From positions 1 to 64,000 of the forward strand of contig NZ_JFHD01000002.1 of assembly GCF_000698575.1 (NCBI RefSeq): 64,000 nucleotides of DNA, in the 5' to 3' direction. This DNA is from Caballeronia zhejiangensis (lineage in GTDB: Bacteria; Pseudomonadota; Gammaproteobacteria; Burkholderiales; Burkholderiaceae). Shown in pieces: positions 36,148 through 45,062 of the stretch (position 1 is the first letter of the stretch; each line of letters starts with the position of its first letter). Position numbers and translations under genes: made by a program. The notes under the pieces were generated by a model. That model was not told where the DNA came from, made no database searches, and was given only the letters and a program-made list of their open reading frames with translations.

Positions 36148-37944
36148 ATGTCAACTCAACGTTATTCCGTTACTCCTCATCCGATCGAAACTTTGCTGAC
36201 ATGGGTGAAGTCCGGTGAAATCGCCATTCCAGAAATTCAGCGCCCATTCGTTTGGGAGGCAACTCGCGTCCGGAACCTGCTTGATTCGCTGTATCAGGGG
36301 TATCCGGTCGGCTATCTCATTGCGTGGAAGAATCCGAACGTAAAGCTCAAGGATGGTTCGACGTCGATGGGCAAGCGGATTTTGATCGACGGTCAGCAGC
36401 GCGTGACAGCGTTAATGGCTTCGTTGCTCGGTGTGGAGGTTCTCAACGACGACTACGAAACAGTTCAGATTCGTATCGCGTTCAATCCTCAAGAGGAGAC
36501 GTTCGAAGTATCGAACCCGGCTATTCGCAAGAACAGTGCTTGGTTGCCGGACATAGCAGCAGTCTTCGACTCACAGACCAGCGTTTTCCAGTTGGTCAGC
36601 GACTACTGCATCGCCAACAACGGATGTACGCAAGACAGGATCTTTAACGTTCTCGAGAAACTGCGCGGCATTGTTCACAATCACGTGGGCGTCATCGAGC
36701 TGGCCGAGGATCTCGACATCGAAACCGTCACGGAGATCTTCATTCGTGTCAACTCGGCTGGAGCATCGCTGTCGCAAGCCGATTTCGCGATGTCGAAGAT
36801 CGCGGTGAACGAGACGCATGGCGGAAACATGTTGCGCAAGGCGATCGAGTATTTCTGCCATTTGGCCGTCGCGCCGGACTTCAAAGCAAAGATTGAAGCA
36901 TCCGACAAGAGATTCGTTTCATCGGGCTTTTACGAAAAGATGAAATGGATCTGCAATGTCAACGATGACATTTACGATCCCACCTACACGGACATGTTGC
37001 GCGTTGCGTTCACGTCAGAATTCGGCCGCGGAAAGCTTCAGGATCTCGTTGCGCTTCTATCGGGCCGGAACTTCGAAACGAAGCAGTTCGAAGAGGCTAT
37101 TGCGGAGCAATCCTTCGGTCAGTTGAAAAGCGGCGTGCTTTCGTTTATTAACGAGACGCACTTCAACCGATTCACGATGATTCTGCGCTCGGCCGGATTT
37201 GTCTCCAGGTCGCTCATCAGCAGCCAGAACGCAGTGAATTTCGCCTACGTTCTTTATCTCCGAGGGCGCAAGAATGGCATTCCTGCGGCGGAACTCGAGC
37301 GGATCGTTCGACGCTGGTACGCAATGTCTACGCTTCGGGGGCGCTATAGCGGATCACCCGAGTCTCAGTTCGACTTCGATATCCGACAAGTCGAATCGCA
37401 AGGCGTCAAGCAATACGTCGATGCGGTCATTGCGAACGAGTTGCCAGACAGTTTCTGGACTGGGATGCTGCCGCAGTTCATGACGACGTCTTCGATTAAG
37501 AGCCCATACTTTCTATGCTATATGGCTGCCCAAGCGAAGCTGGGTGATAAGGGATTCCTCTCCCGGGATATAACAGTGATGGATCTGTTACTCAATCAGG
37601 CGGACGTGCACCATCTCTATCCCAAGAAACATCTGGCCACTCAGCAATTCAAGGCGGCCATGTACAACGAGATCGCGAATTATGTCGTGGCGCAAAGCGA
37701 AATCAACATAGCGATTGGCGCGAAAGACCCCAAAGTCTACTTCGAGGAGCTGTTGATGCAATGTACAGGTGGAGACAGGAAGTATGGTGCCATCGACAAG
37801 CGAGAGGATCTCATCGCAAATCTTGAAGCCAACTGCGTTCCGGTCTCCATGCTGTATGGAAATGTCGACGAATATGACGTCTTTCTGGAGGAGCGTCGAA
37901 AGTTGATGGCCCTCAAGATCAAGGCCTGGTTCGAAGTGCTTTGA
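36148..37944 (+). CDS. DUF262/GmrSD-like single-chain restriction protein
   Basis: A 598-residue DUF262 protein. The N-terminal domain has [21 protein letters not shown] and the NTP-handling motif [14 protein letters not shown] near residue 80, then [20 protein letters not shown], all hallmarks of the GmrS half. The C-terminal [16 protein letters not shown] near residue 485 matches the His-rich HNH-like site of the GmrD half (DUF1524). GmrSD proteins are type IV enzymes that cut glucosylated hydroxymethylcytosine phage DNA; the modification recognised here is unknown. Codons are clearly more AT-rich than in the neighbours, and it stands alone beside tRNA-Lys, both signs of transfer. No strong ribosome site is visible. 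Confidence 0.82.
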   Translation: MSTQRYSVTPHPIETLLTWVKSGEIAIPEIQRPFVWEATRVRNLLDSLYQGYPVGYLIAWKNPNVKLKDGSTSMGKRILIDGQQRVTALMASLLGVEVLNDDYETVQIRIAFNPQEETFEVSNPAIRKNSAWLPDIAAVFDSQTSVFQLVSDYCIANNGCTQDRIFNVLEKLRGIVHNHVGVIELAEDLDIETVTEIFIRVNSAGASLSQADFAMSKIAVNETHGGNMLRKAIEYFCHLAVAPDFKAKIEASDKRFVSSGFYEKMKWICNVNDDIYDPTYTDMLRVAFTSEFGRGKLQDLVALLSGRNFETKQFEEAIAEQSFGQLKSGVLSFINETHFNRFTMILRSAGFVSRSLISSQNAVNFAYVLYLRGRKNGIPAAELERIVRRWYAMSTLRGRYSGSPESQFDFDIRQVESQGVKQYVDAVIANELPDSFWTGMLPQFMTTSSIKSPYFLCYMAAQAKLGDKGFLSRDITVMDLLLNQADVHHLYPKKHLATQQFKAAMYNEIANYVVAQSEINIAIGAKDPKVYFEELLMQCTGGDRKYGAIDKREDLIANLEANCVPVSMLYGNVDEYDVFLEERRKLMALKIKAWFEVL

Positions 37945-38109
37945 GAATTGTCGACGCGTAGGTTGTCGGCGAGGTGTATGCGACAACTGACAAACGAAAT
38001 CAACCCGGTTGGAGGTCGCTACGTTCGGCCGGGTTTGCGATGCACTGCGCGCGCGACGGTCGTTGCATGAGAAAGACGCCGTGCTGATCCGACGCGCACG
38101 AAAAGCAAA

Positions 38110-38139
38110 AAGCCCGGTCAGCTTTCGCTAACCGGGCTT
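38110..38139 (-). terminator. Terminator of tRNA-Lys
   Basis: On the minus strand AAGCCCGGT ... ACCGGGCTT followed by TTTTGC, ten bases after the tRNA's CCA, with an inner TAGC-GAAA-GCT helix. Confidence 0.8.
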
Positions 38140-38148
38140 CGTAATGCT

Positions 38149-38224
38149 TGGTGGGGCGTGAGTGACTCGAACACTCGACCTACGGATTAAGAGTCCGCTG
38201 CTCTACCAACTGAGCTAACGCCCC
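38149..38224 (-). tRNA. tRNA-Lys (anticodon CTT)
   Basis: A complete 76-base cloverleaf on the minus strand: acceptor GGGGCGT/ACGCCCC, D-arm GCTCAGTTGGTAGAGC, anticodon loop CTCTTAA with anticodon CTT, T-loop TTCGAGT, and encoded CCA. Promoter and terminator both recognised. Confidence 0.95.
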
Positions 38225-38236
38225 AACAGAAGCGAA

Positions 38237-38266
38237 ATTATAGCGGGAGCTTTTGCAGAAGCGCAA
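38237..38266 (-). promoter_or_regulatory. tRNA-Lys promoter
   Basis: On the minus strand, TTGCGC (38266-38261), an 18-base spacer and a perfect TATAAT (38242-38237), ending 12 bases before the tRNA 5' end. Confidence 0.65.
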
Positions 38267-38384
38267 GCCCTCGCAGCGAAAATTCTTAACTTTCTGACGA
38301 AACCGTCCCTGAAGGGCGTCTGCGAGCGCGCGACGCCCCGGTATCATGACGCATCTTCAGCCACCGCATCGCGAAAGAAGAACC

Positions 38385-38792
38385 ATGGACGAAACCGCCA
38401 TCCGCGCCTTGCTCGACGACATCCTCGCGCCGTGGGTCAAGGAACTGCGCCTCGCGCCCGAATTCATCGCCGAAAACGCCGTCACGCTGCGCTTGCCGTA
38501 TTCGGATCATCTGCGTCACGCGGGCGGCGTCATCTGTGGGCAAGTTTTCATGGCCGCCGCCGACACCGCGATGGTCATCGCCGTCTCGCACATTCTCGGC
38601 GGGTTCCAGCCGATGACCACCGTCTCCCTCAACACCACATTCATGCGCCCGGTCAAAACCGGCGACGTGCTGATCACCGCGCACATCCAGCGCCGCGGCC
38701 GCAATCTCGTCTTCGGCGAAATCGAGATGCACGACGAACAAGGCGAACTCGCCGCGCACGCCACGACTACCTACGCGCTCATCAACAAGTGA
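38385..38792 (+). CDS. PaaI-type hotdog thioesterase
   Basis: A 135-residue hotdog-fold protein of the PaaI/4HBT group. The active-site region HAGGVICGQVFMAAADTAMVIA (His, Gly and the Asp of the long helix) is followed by MTTVSLNTTFMRPVKTGDVLITAHIQRRGRNLVFGEIEMHD, the usual strand series. It probably hydrolyses an acyl-CoA; the chain specificity is unknown. Twelve bases upstream of the patatin gene on the same strand, suggesting joint transcription and a lipid-related role. Confidence 0.87.
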   Translation: MDETAIRALLDDILAPWVKELRLAPEFIAENAVTLRLPYSDHLRHAGGVICGQVFMAAADTAMVIAVSHILGGFQPMTTVSLNTTFMRPVKTGDVLITAHIQRRGRNLVFGEIEMHDEQGELAAHATTTYALINK

Positions 38793-38803
38793 ACGACAAA
38801 TAA

Positions 38804-39673
38804 ATGTTCGACCAAGTCGTATTCGCCGGCGGCGGAAACCGCTGCTGGTGGCAAGCCGGCTTCTGGGACGTCATCCAGCCGGAACTGGATCTCAGGCCGC
38901 GCATCATCGCGGGCATATCGGCGGGCGCGGCCACGGCGTGCATGCTCTACACGAACCAGTCGCGCTGGGTGATGGACTACTACGCCCACGCCCTGCGCGA
39001 CAACACGCGCAACGCTTACTGGGGCAACCTGCTGCGCGGCCGATCGGTGTTTCCGCACTACCGCATCTATCGCCAGGCGCTGCTCGACATCTTCGCGAAC
39101 CGCTTCCACGAACTCGCGTCGGCGCCCGAGATCCGCATCGGCGTGTCGCATCTGCCGCGCTGGCTCGGCGCGCGCAGCGCGGTCGCGGCGGGCCTCATCG
39201 CGTACAACATCGAAAAATACGTGCGCAAGACGCTGCATCCGACGCTCGGCCAGGCGCTCGGCTTTCATCCGGAATTCGTGAAGGCGCAGGAATGCGCGAC
39301 GATCGAAGATCTCGCCGATCTCATCCTGCAATCGTCGAGCACGCCGCCGTTCACGCCGATCCTCCGGCGCAACGGCCGCCCGGTTCTCGATGGCGGCATG
39401 GTCGACAACGTGCCCGTCTCCGCGCTCGATCCATCGCCGGGACTCGTCCTCGTGATGGTCACGCGCCTCTATCCGCGCGAGCGCATGTTCGTCGTGCCGC
39501 ACGGCGAGCAGAAGCGCCTTTACATCCAGCCGTCGCGCAAAGTGCCGATTTCGAGCTGGGACTATACGAGTCCGGCGCAAATGCAACATGCTTATGATCT
39601 GGGCCGCGCGGACGGCGAAGACTTCCTGGAACGTCTTCCGCGCCTGATGGAAACCGCTTCGCATCTCGCTTGA
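38804..39673 (+). CDS. Patatin-like phospholipase
   Basis: A 289-residue patatin-type serine hydrolase with a Ser-Asp dyad. The glycine-rich oxyanion loop is VFAGGGNRCWWQAGF (residue 6 on), the nucleophile elbow is GISAGAA (Ser near 45), and the catalytic Asp is in DGGMVDNVPV (near 196). There is no signal peptide, so it should act in the cytoplasm or on the inner face of the membrane on phospholipid or acyl esters. It is between the thioesterase and the OsmC gene, all on the same strand. Confidence 0.88.
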   Translation: MFDQVVFAGGGNRCWWQAGFWDVIQPELDLRPRIIAGISAGAATACMLYTNQSRWVMDYYAHALRDNTRNAYWGNLLRGRSVFPHYRIYRQALLDIFANRFHELASAPEIRIGVSHLPRWLGARSAVAAGLIAYNIEKYVRKTLHPTLGQALGFHPEFVKAQECATIEDLADLILQSSSTPPFTPILRRNGRPVLDGGMVDNVPVSALDPSPGLVLVMVTRLYPRERMFVVPHGEQKRLYIQPSRKVPISSWDYTSPAQMQHAYDLGRADGEDFLERLPRLMETASHLA

Positions 39674-39683
39674 GGAGCAGACC

Positions 39684-40160
39684 GTGGCGAAGAAACACAC
39701 GTACGAACTGACCGTCGACTGGACCGGCAATCTCGCTTCCGGCACATCGGCTTACGACGCGTATTCGCGCGATCACCTCGTGCGCGTCGGCACGAAGACG
39801 GCGATCGAGGCGTCGAGCGATCCGGCGTTTCGCGGCGATCCCGCGCGTCACAATCCCGAAGAGTTGTTCGTGGCGTCGCTCTCGTCGTGCCACATGCTCT
39901 GGTATCTGCACTTGTGCGCGACGAACAAGATCGCCGTGACCGGTTATGTCGATGAAGCCATCGGCACGATGCAGGAGGAATCGAAGGGCGACGGACGTTT
40001 CGTCGATGTGCTGCTGCGTCCGAAGGTGACGATCGGCGCGGGCAGCGACGCCGGTCTCGCGGCGCGCCTGCACGAAGAGGCGCACCGCTTTTGCTTCATC
40101 GCGAACTCGGTGAATTTTCCGGTGCGCTGCGAGCCGTCGATCGAAATGTCGACGCTCTGA
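39684..40160 (+). CDS. OsmC-family protein
   Basis: A 158-residue OsmC/Ohr-like protein, thiol peroxidases for organic hydroperoxides. Both redox cysteines are present, in ASLSSCHMLWYLHLC and in EEAHRFCFIANSVNFPV, the OsmC spacing. The start is GTG, with GAGGAG seven bases upstream. It follows the patatin gene by ten bases, fitting a lipid-damage or oxidative-stress operon (inference). Confidence 0.88.
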   Translation: MAKKHTYELTVDWTGNLASGTSAYDAYSRDHLVRVGTKTAIEASSDPAFRGDPARHNPEELFVASLSSCHMLWYLHLCATNKIAVTGYVDEAIGTMQEESKGDGRFVDVLLRPKVTIGAGSDAGLAARLHEEAHRFCFIANSVNFPVRCEPSIEMSTL

Positions 40161-40178
40161 TCTTCGCCGCGACGAAAC

Positions 40179-41195
40179 TCAACGGCGGCGCGCGTGGTGA
40201 AGCGCTTCCTTGTTGAAAACGCTCGAGGTATCGCCCGCATCGAACGCGAGGATGTTCCTGAACGCCGCGCCGAAATACAGCTCGTAACTCTCGCGCTCCA
40301 CATAGCCGATGTGCGGCGTGCAGATCACGTTCTCCAGACGCAGCAGGCCGTAGCCTTGCAGAATCGGCTCGCTTTCGAACACATCGACGGCGACCATGCC
40401 CGGCCGGTTGTGGTGCAGCGAGTTGAGCAGCGCGTTCTCTTCGAGCAGTTCGGCGCGGCTCGTGTTGACGAACAGCGCGGTCGGCTTCATACGCATCAGA
40501 TCGTCCTGCTTGACGATGCCCGTCGTCTCGTCCGTCAGACGCAGATGCAGCGTGAGCACGTCGCTCTGTTCGAAAAGCGCCTCGCGGCTTTCGGCGACCG
40601 CGAATCCATCTTCGCGCGCGGCGCTTGCCGAATGCTCCCGTCCGTAGACGAGCACGTTCATGCCGAACGCTTTGCCGTAGCCCGCGACGAGCTTGCCGAT
40701 CTTGCCGTAGCCCCAGATGCCGAGCGTCTGTCCGCGCAACACTTGGCCCAAGCCGAAATTCGGCGGCAGCGCCGATGTCTTCAACCCCGACTGCTGCCAC
40801 GCGCCTTGCTTCAGGTTTGCGACGTACTGCGGAATGCGCCGCTGCGCCGACATGATGAGCGCCCACGTCAGTTCGGCGGGTGCGATCGGTGAACCTGTGC
40901 CTTCGAGCACTGCGATGCCGCGTTCCGTGCACGCATCGATATCGATATGCCCGCCGCCCGCGCGTCCCGTCTGGCTGATCATGCGCAGTTTCGGACATTT
41001 GTCGAGCAGTTGCGAGCTGATGCGCGTGCGTTCGCGAATCAGCACGAGCGCGTCCACTTCCGAAAGTCTGCTGGCCAACTGTCCGAGACCACGCACCGTG
41101 TTATTGAAGACCTTCACCTCATGGTCATCGAGCAGATGGAAGCAATCGAGCTTCCGGACGGCATCCTGGTAGTCGTCGAGAATGGCGATTTTCAT
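40179..41195 (-). CDS. D-2-hydroxyacid dehydrogenase family protein
   Basis: A 338-residue NAD-dependent D-isomer 2-hydroxyacid dehydrogenase. The Rossmann motif is LGIWGYGKIGKLVAGYGKAFG near 146. The catalytic triad is Arg in VNTSRAELLEENALL (about 237), Glu in DVFESEP (about 262), and His in CTPHIGYVERESYE (about 286). The N-terminal MKIAILDDYQDAVRKL is the family start, so the ATG at 41195 is used although the frame opens ten codons earlier. The substrate is not predictable. It converges on the OsmC gene. Confidence 0.88.
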   Translation of the reverse strand: MKIAILDDYQDAVRKLDCFHLLDDHEVKVFNNTVRGLGQLASRLSEVDALVLIRERTRISSQLLDKCPKLRMISQTGRAGGGHIDIDACTERGIAVLEGTGSPIAPAELTWALIMSAQRRIPQYVANLKQGAWQQSGLKTSALPPNFGLGQVLRGQTLGIWGYGKIGKLVAGYGKAFGMNVLVYGREHSASAAREDGFAVAESREALFEQSDVLTLHLRLTDETTGIVKQDDLMRMKPTALFVNTSRAELLEENALLNSLHHNRPGMVAVDVFESEPILQGYGLLRLENVICTPHIGYVERESYELYFGAAFRNILAFDAGDTSSVFNKEALHHARRR

Positions 41196-41689
41196 GGGCA
41201 TTGGGTGGCTTTTGTTAGGCATCAAACGTGCTGCTTTTTAATCGAAGGCGAGAATGTAGCGCTAAGTTCGGGTAAATACCGATAAATTGCGCTCTATTCG
41301 TCGTTATTGCGCTGCATCAACGAGTTCATGCAATGCAGTGTTATGCTTGACTCCCATTTTTCAGGAGCCTCGTCAGGCCGCGCCAAAATAAAGAAATTCG
41401 GCACAAGTAGCGGAAAACACGATGATCCGCGAGGAGACAGGCCACTTAGTATCTCTTTTTAACAGTTTGTTCCTTTGCGACGCAAGCCGCGAAAAGGTAC
41501 GGTTTGCTGCGTAAGGATTCATGCCCGTGACGCCGCATTGGCTCGCGAACCGCATTTCATGCGATGAAAGCGCGTAAAGCAGCGCTGCAAAATGCACGAA
41601 AGCGCCCGGCGGTTCGAGTCGCACACGCCTCTCGCATGCAGCGTCAGTGGGGCCATTGGTTTTCATTGCAGAAGAACGGAGACAGCTCG
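41196..41689. other. Intergenic region upstream of pckG
   Basis: About 490 bases of relatively AT-rich sequence between divergent genes. It must hold both promoters. CTGCAT ... ATGCAG half sites lie near 41310-41337. The open frames here are antisense or poor in coding character. A long pckG leader (regulated by carbon source in relatives) is likely, but no riboswitch is recognised. Confidence 0.4.
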
Positions 41690-43561
41690 ATGAACCAGCC
41701 CGCAGTAGTCGAAGACAACCATAAAAACGCCGTCGAAATCGAAGCGCCGGCCTATGTCCGGCACCGAAGACTCATCGAATGGGTCCAGCAAATCGCGGCC
41801 CTGACCAAGCCGGATCGCATCGAATGGTGCGACGGGTCGCAGGAAGAATACGATCGGCTCTGCCAGCAGATGGTCGAAGCCGGCACGATGAAGAAGCTCA
41901 ATCCCGAGAAGCGCCCGAATTCCTTCCTCGCCTGCTCGGATCCCTCGGACGTGGCGCGCGTCGAAGATCGCACGTTCATCTGCTCGCAGCGGCGCGAAGA
42001 CGCCGGCCCCACGAATAATTGGATCGATCCGCAGGAAATGCGCGTCACGCTCGACGGCCTGTTCGACGGGTCCATGCGCGGCCGAACGATGTATGTCGTG
42101 CCGTTCTCGATGGGCCCGCTCGGCTCGCCGATCGCGCATATCGGCGTGGAATTGTCGGACAGCCCGTATGTCGTGACGAACATGCGCATCATGACGCGCA
42201 TGGGACGCGCCGTGTACGACGTGTTGGGCGAGAACGGCGAGTTCGTGCCGTGCGTGCATTCCGTCGGTGCGCCGCTCGTCGATGGGCGCAAGGACGTGCC
42301 TTGGCCGTGCAACGACACGAAGTACATCGTCCATTTTCCCGAAAAGCGCGAAATCTGGAGTTTCGGCTCGGGATACGGCGGCAACGCGCTGCTCGGCAAG
42401 AAATGCTTCGCGCTGCGCATCGCCTCGACGATGGGCCGCGACGAAGGCTGGCTCGCCGAGCACATGCTGATTCTCGGCGTGACCTCGCCGCAGGGGCGCA
42501 AGTATCACGTCGCGGCGGCGTTTCCGTCGGCGTGCGGCAAGACCAACTTCGCGATGCTGATTCCGCCGAGCGACCTGAACGGCTGGAAGGTCACGACCAT
42601 CGGCGACGACATCGCGTGGATCAAGCCGGGCCGCGACGGGCGTCTCTACGCAATCAATCCGGAAGCGGGCTATTTCGGCGTCGCGCCCGGCACGAGCGAA
42701 AAGACCAACTTCAACGCGATGGCCACGTTGAAGGAAAACGTGATCTTCACGAACGTCGCGCTGACCGACGACGGCGATGTCTGGTGGGAAGGCATGACCG
42801 ACACGCCGCCCGCGCATCTGATCGACTGGCAGGGCCGCGACTGGACGCCGGCAATCGCGAAGGAAACCGGCGCGAAAGCCGCGCATCCGAACGCGCGCTT
42901 CACCGCGCCGGCGTCGCAATGTCCGTCGATCGATGCCGATTGGGAAAATCCGGCCGGCGTGCCGATCGATGCGTTCATCTTCGGCGGACGCCGCTCCAAC
43001 ACCGTGCCGCTCGTCACCGAAGCGCGCGACTGGAAGGAAGGCGTCTACATGGCCGCGACGATGGGCTCCGAAACCACCGCCGCCGCCGCGGGGCAACAAG
43101 GCGTCGTGCGCCGAGATCCGTTCGCGATGCTGCCGTTCTGCGGCTACAACATGGCCGATTATTTCGGCCACTGGCTGAAAATGGGCGAGCGCCTTGAAGC
43201 GAAGAACGCGAAAGCGCCGAAGTTCTTCTGCGTCAACTGGTTCCGCAAGGGCGACGACGGCAAGTTCGTGTGGCCGGGCTTCGGCGAAAACATGCGCGTG
43301 CTGAACTGGATGATCGGCCGTATCGAAGGCACCGCGAAGGGCGAGGAGCACGCGTTCGGCATTTCGCCGCGCTACGAGGACATCGACTGGGGCGCGCTCG
43401 GCTTCTCGCGCAAGCAGTTCGAGCAGGTCATCTCCGTCAGCGATGCCGCCTGGCGCGACGAACTCGCGCTCCACGACGAGCTTTTTTCGAAGCTCAAGCA
43501 CGGTTTGCCGGAAGCTCTGCCGGACGCCAAGGCCGGTATGGAGAAGCGCCTCGCCGCATAA
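41690..43561 (+). CDS. pckG: Phosphoenolpyruvate carboxykinase (GTP)
   Basis: PckG turns oxaloacetate and GTP into PEP, CO2 and GDP, the first step of gluconeogenesis. The 623-residue protein is full length. The P-loop kinase-1a motif is [13 protein letters not shown] near 279, the kinase-2 motif [10 protein letters not shown] near 305, and the substrate/metal site has [18 protein letters not shown]. The ATG at 41690 has GGAG upstream and gives the normal [20 protein letters not shown] start; the frame is open further up without family similarity. Confidence 0.98.
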   Translation: MNQPAVVEDNHKNAVEIEAPAYVRHRRLIEWVQQIAALTKPDRIEWCDGSQEEYDRLCQQMVEAGTMKKLNPEKRPNSFLACSDPSDVARVEDRTFICSQRREDAGPTNNWIDPQEMRVTLDGLFDGSMRGRTMYVVPFSMGPLGSPIAHIGVELSDSPYVVTNMRIMTRMGRAVYDVLGENGEFVPCVHSVGAPLVDGRKDVPWPCNDTKYIVHFPEKREIWSFGSGYGGNALLGKKCFALRIASTMGRDEGWLAEHMLILGVTSPQGRKYHVAAAFPSACGKTNFAMLIPPSDLNGWKVTTIGDDIAWIKPGRDGRLYAINPEAGYFGVAPGTSEKTNFNAMATLKENVIFTNVALTDDGDVWWEGMTDTPPAHLIDWQGRDWTPAIAKETGAKAAHPNARFTAPASQCPSIDADWENPAGVPIDAFIFGGRRSNTVPLVTEARDWKEGVYMAATMGSETTAAAAGQQGVVRRDPFAMLPFCGYNMADYFGHWLKMGERLEAKNAKAPKFFCVNWFRKGDDGKFVWPGFGENMRVLNWMIGRIEGTAKGEEHAFGISPRYEDIDWGALGFSRKQFEQVISVSDAAWRDELALHDELFSKLKHGLPEALPDAKAGMEKRLAA

Positions 43562-43568
43562 GCGTCGC

Positions 43569-43592
43569 ATCCGGCGCGCTCGCGCGCCGGAT
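43569..43592 (+). terminator. Terminator after pckG
   Basis: Ten-base-pair stem ATCCGGCGCG/CGCGCCGGAT with loop CTCG, followed by TTATAT; eight bases after the pckG stop. Confidence 0.7.
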
Positions 43593-43622
43593 TTATATCG
43601 AAAATTGAATCAATCCCTTTTT

Positions 43623-43648
43623 ATCGGGCCCGCGGCGACGGGCCCGAT
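43623..43648 (+). terminator. Second hairpin, tandem terminator
   Basis: Perfect ten-base-pair stem ATCGGGCCCG/CGGGCCCGAT with a six-base loop, followed by TT. It backs up the first terminator or protects a small RNA 3' end. Confidence 0.5.
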
Positions 43649-43901
43649 TTGCTCCTCGCGTACACCGCCGAAATTGACGCCGCAAGTGCTTTCAAAATTC
43701 CATCAATCGGATTGCACTGATCTTAGTGTTGTGCAAATCGCAACAATCGGTGATCTTTCATCCGCGCAACGCGCCTAACATCCAGATTTTTTTCGATTTT
43801 TTTATGCTTCCGGGCAACTTCTGCACAAAAACGCCGGTCCTAGGATAATCCTGAATTGCTTTGCAGCAGAATTCGAGCCGTCTAGCGGCAGGAGTTGTCT
43901 T

Positions 43902-44981
43902 ATGGATCATTTGCAGTCGATGAGAGTGTTCGTTCGCGTCGCGGATCTCGGGAGTTTCGCCCGTGCCGCAAGCGCGATGGACATCTCCAATGCGGTGGCT
44001 ACGCGGCACGTCGCGGACCTGGAAGGACGCCTCGGCACGCGCTTGCTCAACCGCACGACGCGCAGCCTCTCGCTCACCGAGTCCGGCCAGGTTTATCTGG
44101 AGCGGGCGCGGCAAATCCTCGACGAACTGGAAGACGTCGAACAAATGGTGGTGGCGCGCAATCACGAACCGCTCGGTTCGCTCAGGATCGTCGCGCCCGT
44201 CGTGTTCGGTCTGCATAATCTCGCGCCCGTGTTACAGACGTATGCGCAGCGTTATCCGAAAGTCGTGCCGGACGTGACGCTGGTGGATCGTCAGGTCGAT
44301 TTGGTCGAGGAAGGCTTCGATGTCGGCATCGTGATCGCGCGGCAGGTGAAAAGCGCAAGCGTCGTCACGCGGCGTCTGACGACGGGCTGCATGACTGTCT
44401 GCGCGACACCCGCGTATCTCGAAACGCACGGCACGCCGACGCGCCCCGAGCATCTGCTCGAGCATCCGTGCCTGAGCTTGCCGTCGGAATACTGGGGCGA
44501 CGAGCGCGTGTTCACCGGTCCGGAAGGCGAAGTGCGTGTGCGGCCGCAGAACGTGATCATCGCGAACAACACGGAGATGCTGCGGCAGTTCGCGCTGCTC
44601 GGCATGGGCATCGCGATTTTGCCGAGCTATTTGATCGGCAACGACACGACGCGCGGCCAGCTCGTGCGTCTGCTCGGCGACTATCAATTGCCGCAGGTCG
44701 AGATCAACGTCGCGTATCCGAGCCGCCGTCATTTGCCGGCGAAGGTGCGGACGTTCATCGATCACCTCGTCGAGCATTTCAGCCAGACGCCGAATCATCA
44801 ACTCGGCGAGCAGTGGATTCGCGATGGCCGCGGCAGGCCGGTGGCGCATTCGCACTACGAGCACGCCGACGAACCGGCGACGCCCGCGCCGCGCGCGCGC
44901 CCGATCGACGGCGAGCTCGCGCCGAAGCTATCGAAACCGTCGCGTACGCGAGGGCGTGTGCCGGCGGCATCGCCTTTCTGA
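43902..44981 (+). CDS. LysR-family transcriptional regulator
   Basis: A 359-residue LysR protein. The winged helix-turn-helix is at residues 1-60 (MRVFVRVADLGSFARAASAMDISNAVATRHVADLEGRLGTRLLNRTTR), followed by a helical linker and a periplasmic-binding-like effector domain with GIAILPSYLIG near 245. A basic/Pro-rich tail after residue 305 (PRARPIDGELAPKLSKPSRTRGR) is longer than usual. AGGAG precedes the ATG. It does not have a divergent target gene; pckG lies upstream on the same strand and topB converges. The target is not known. Confidence 0.9.
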   Translation: MDHLQSMRVFVRVADLGSFARAASAMDISNAVATRHVADLEGRLGTRLLNRTTRSLSLTESGQVYLERARQILDELEDVEQMVVARNHEPLGSLRIVAPVVFGLHNLAPVLQTYAQRYPKVVPDVTLVDRQVDLVEEGFDVGIVIARQVKSASVVTRRLTTGCMTVCATPAYLETHGTPTRPEHLLEHPCLSLPSEYWGDERVFTGPEGEVRVRPQNVIIANNTEMLRQFALLGMGIAILPSYLIGNDTTRGQLVRLLGDYQLPQVEINVAYPSRRHLPAKVRTFIDHLVEHFSQTPNHQLGEQWIRDGRGRPVAHSHYEHADEPATPAPRARPIDGELAPKLSKPSRTRGRVPAASPF

Positions 44982-45004
44982 AAGGCTCGCGCCAGGCGCA
45001 AATA

Positions 45005-45038
45005 AAAAACCCCCGCGACGTTTCTCGCGGGGGTTTTT
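45005..45038. terminator. Bidirectional terminator between LysR gene and topB
   Basis: A perfect 14-bp stem (AAAAACCCCCGCGA with its complement) and a six-base loop. It gives a T run on both strands and lies between convergent genes. Confidence 0.92.
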
Positions 45039-45062
45039 CTTTCTGACGGACTCCGAGAACGA

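Larger units (their letters stand above)
43562..43901. other. Intergenic region with two hairpins between pckG and a LysR gene
   Basis: About 340 bases. The two hairpins near its left end are listed as terminators. Close to the LysR start, GAATTGCT-TTGC-AGCAGAATTC (43853-43874) is an interrupted palindrome of the kind LysR proteins bind in their own promoters. Confidence 0.4.
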
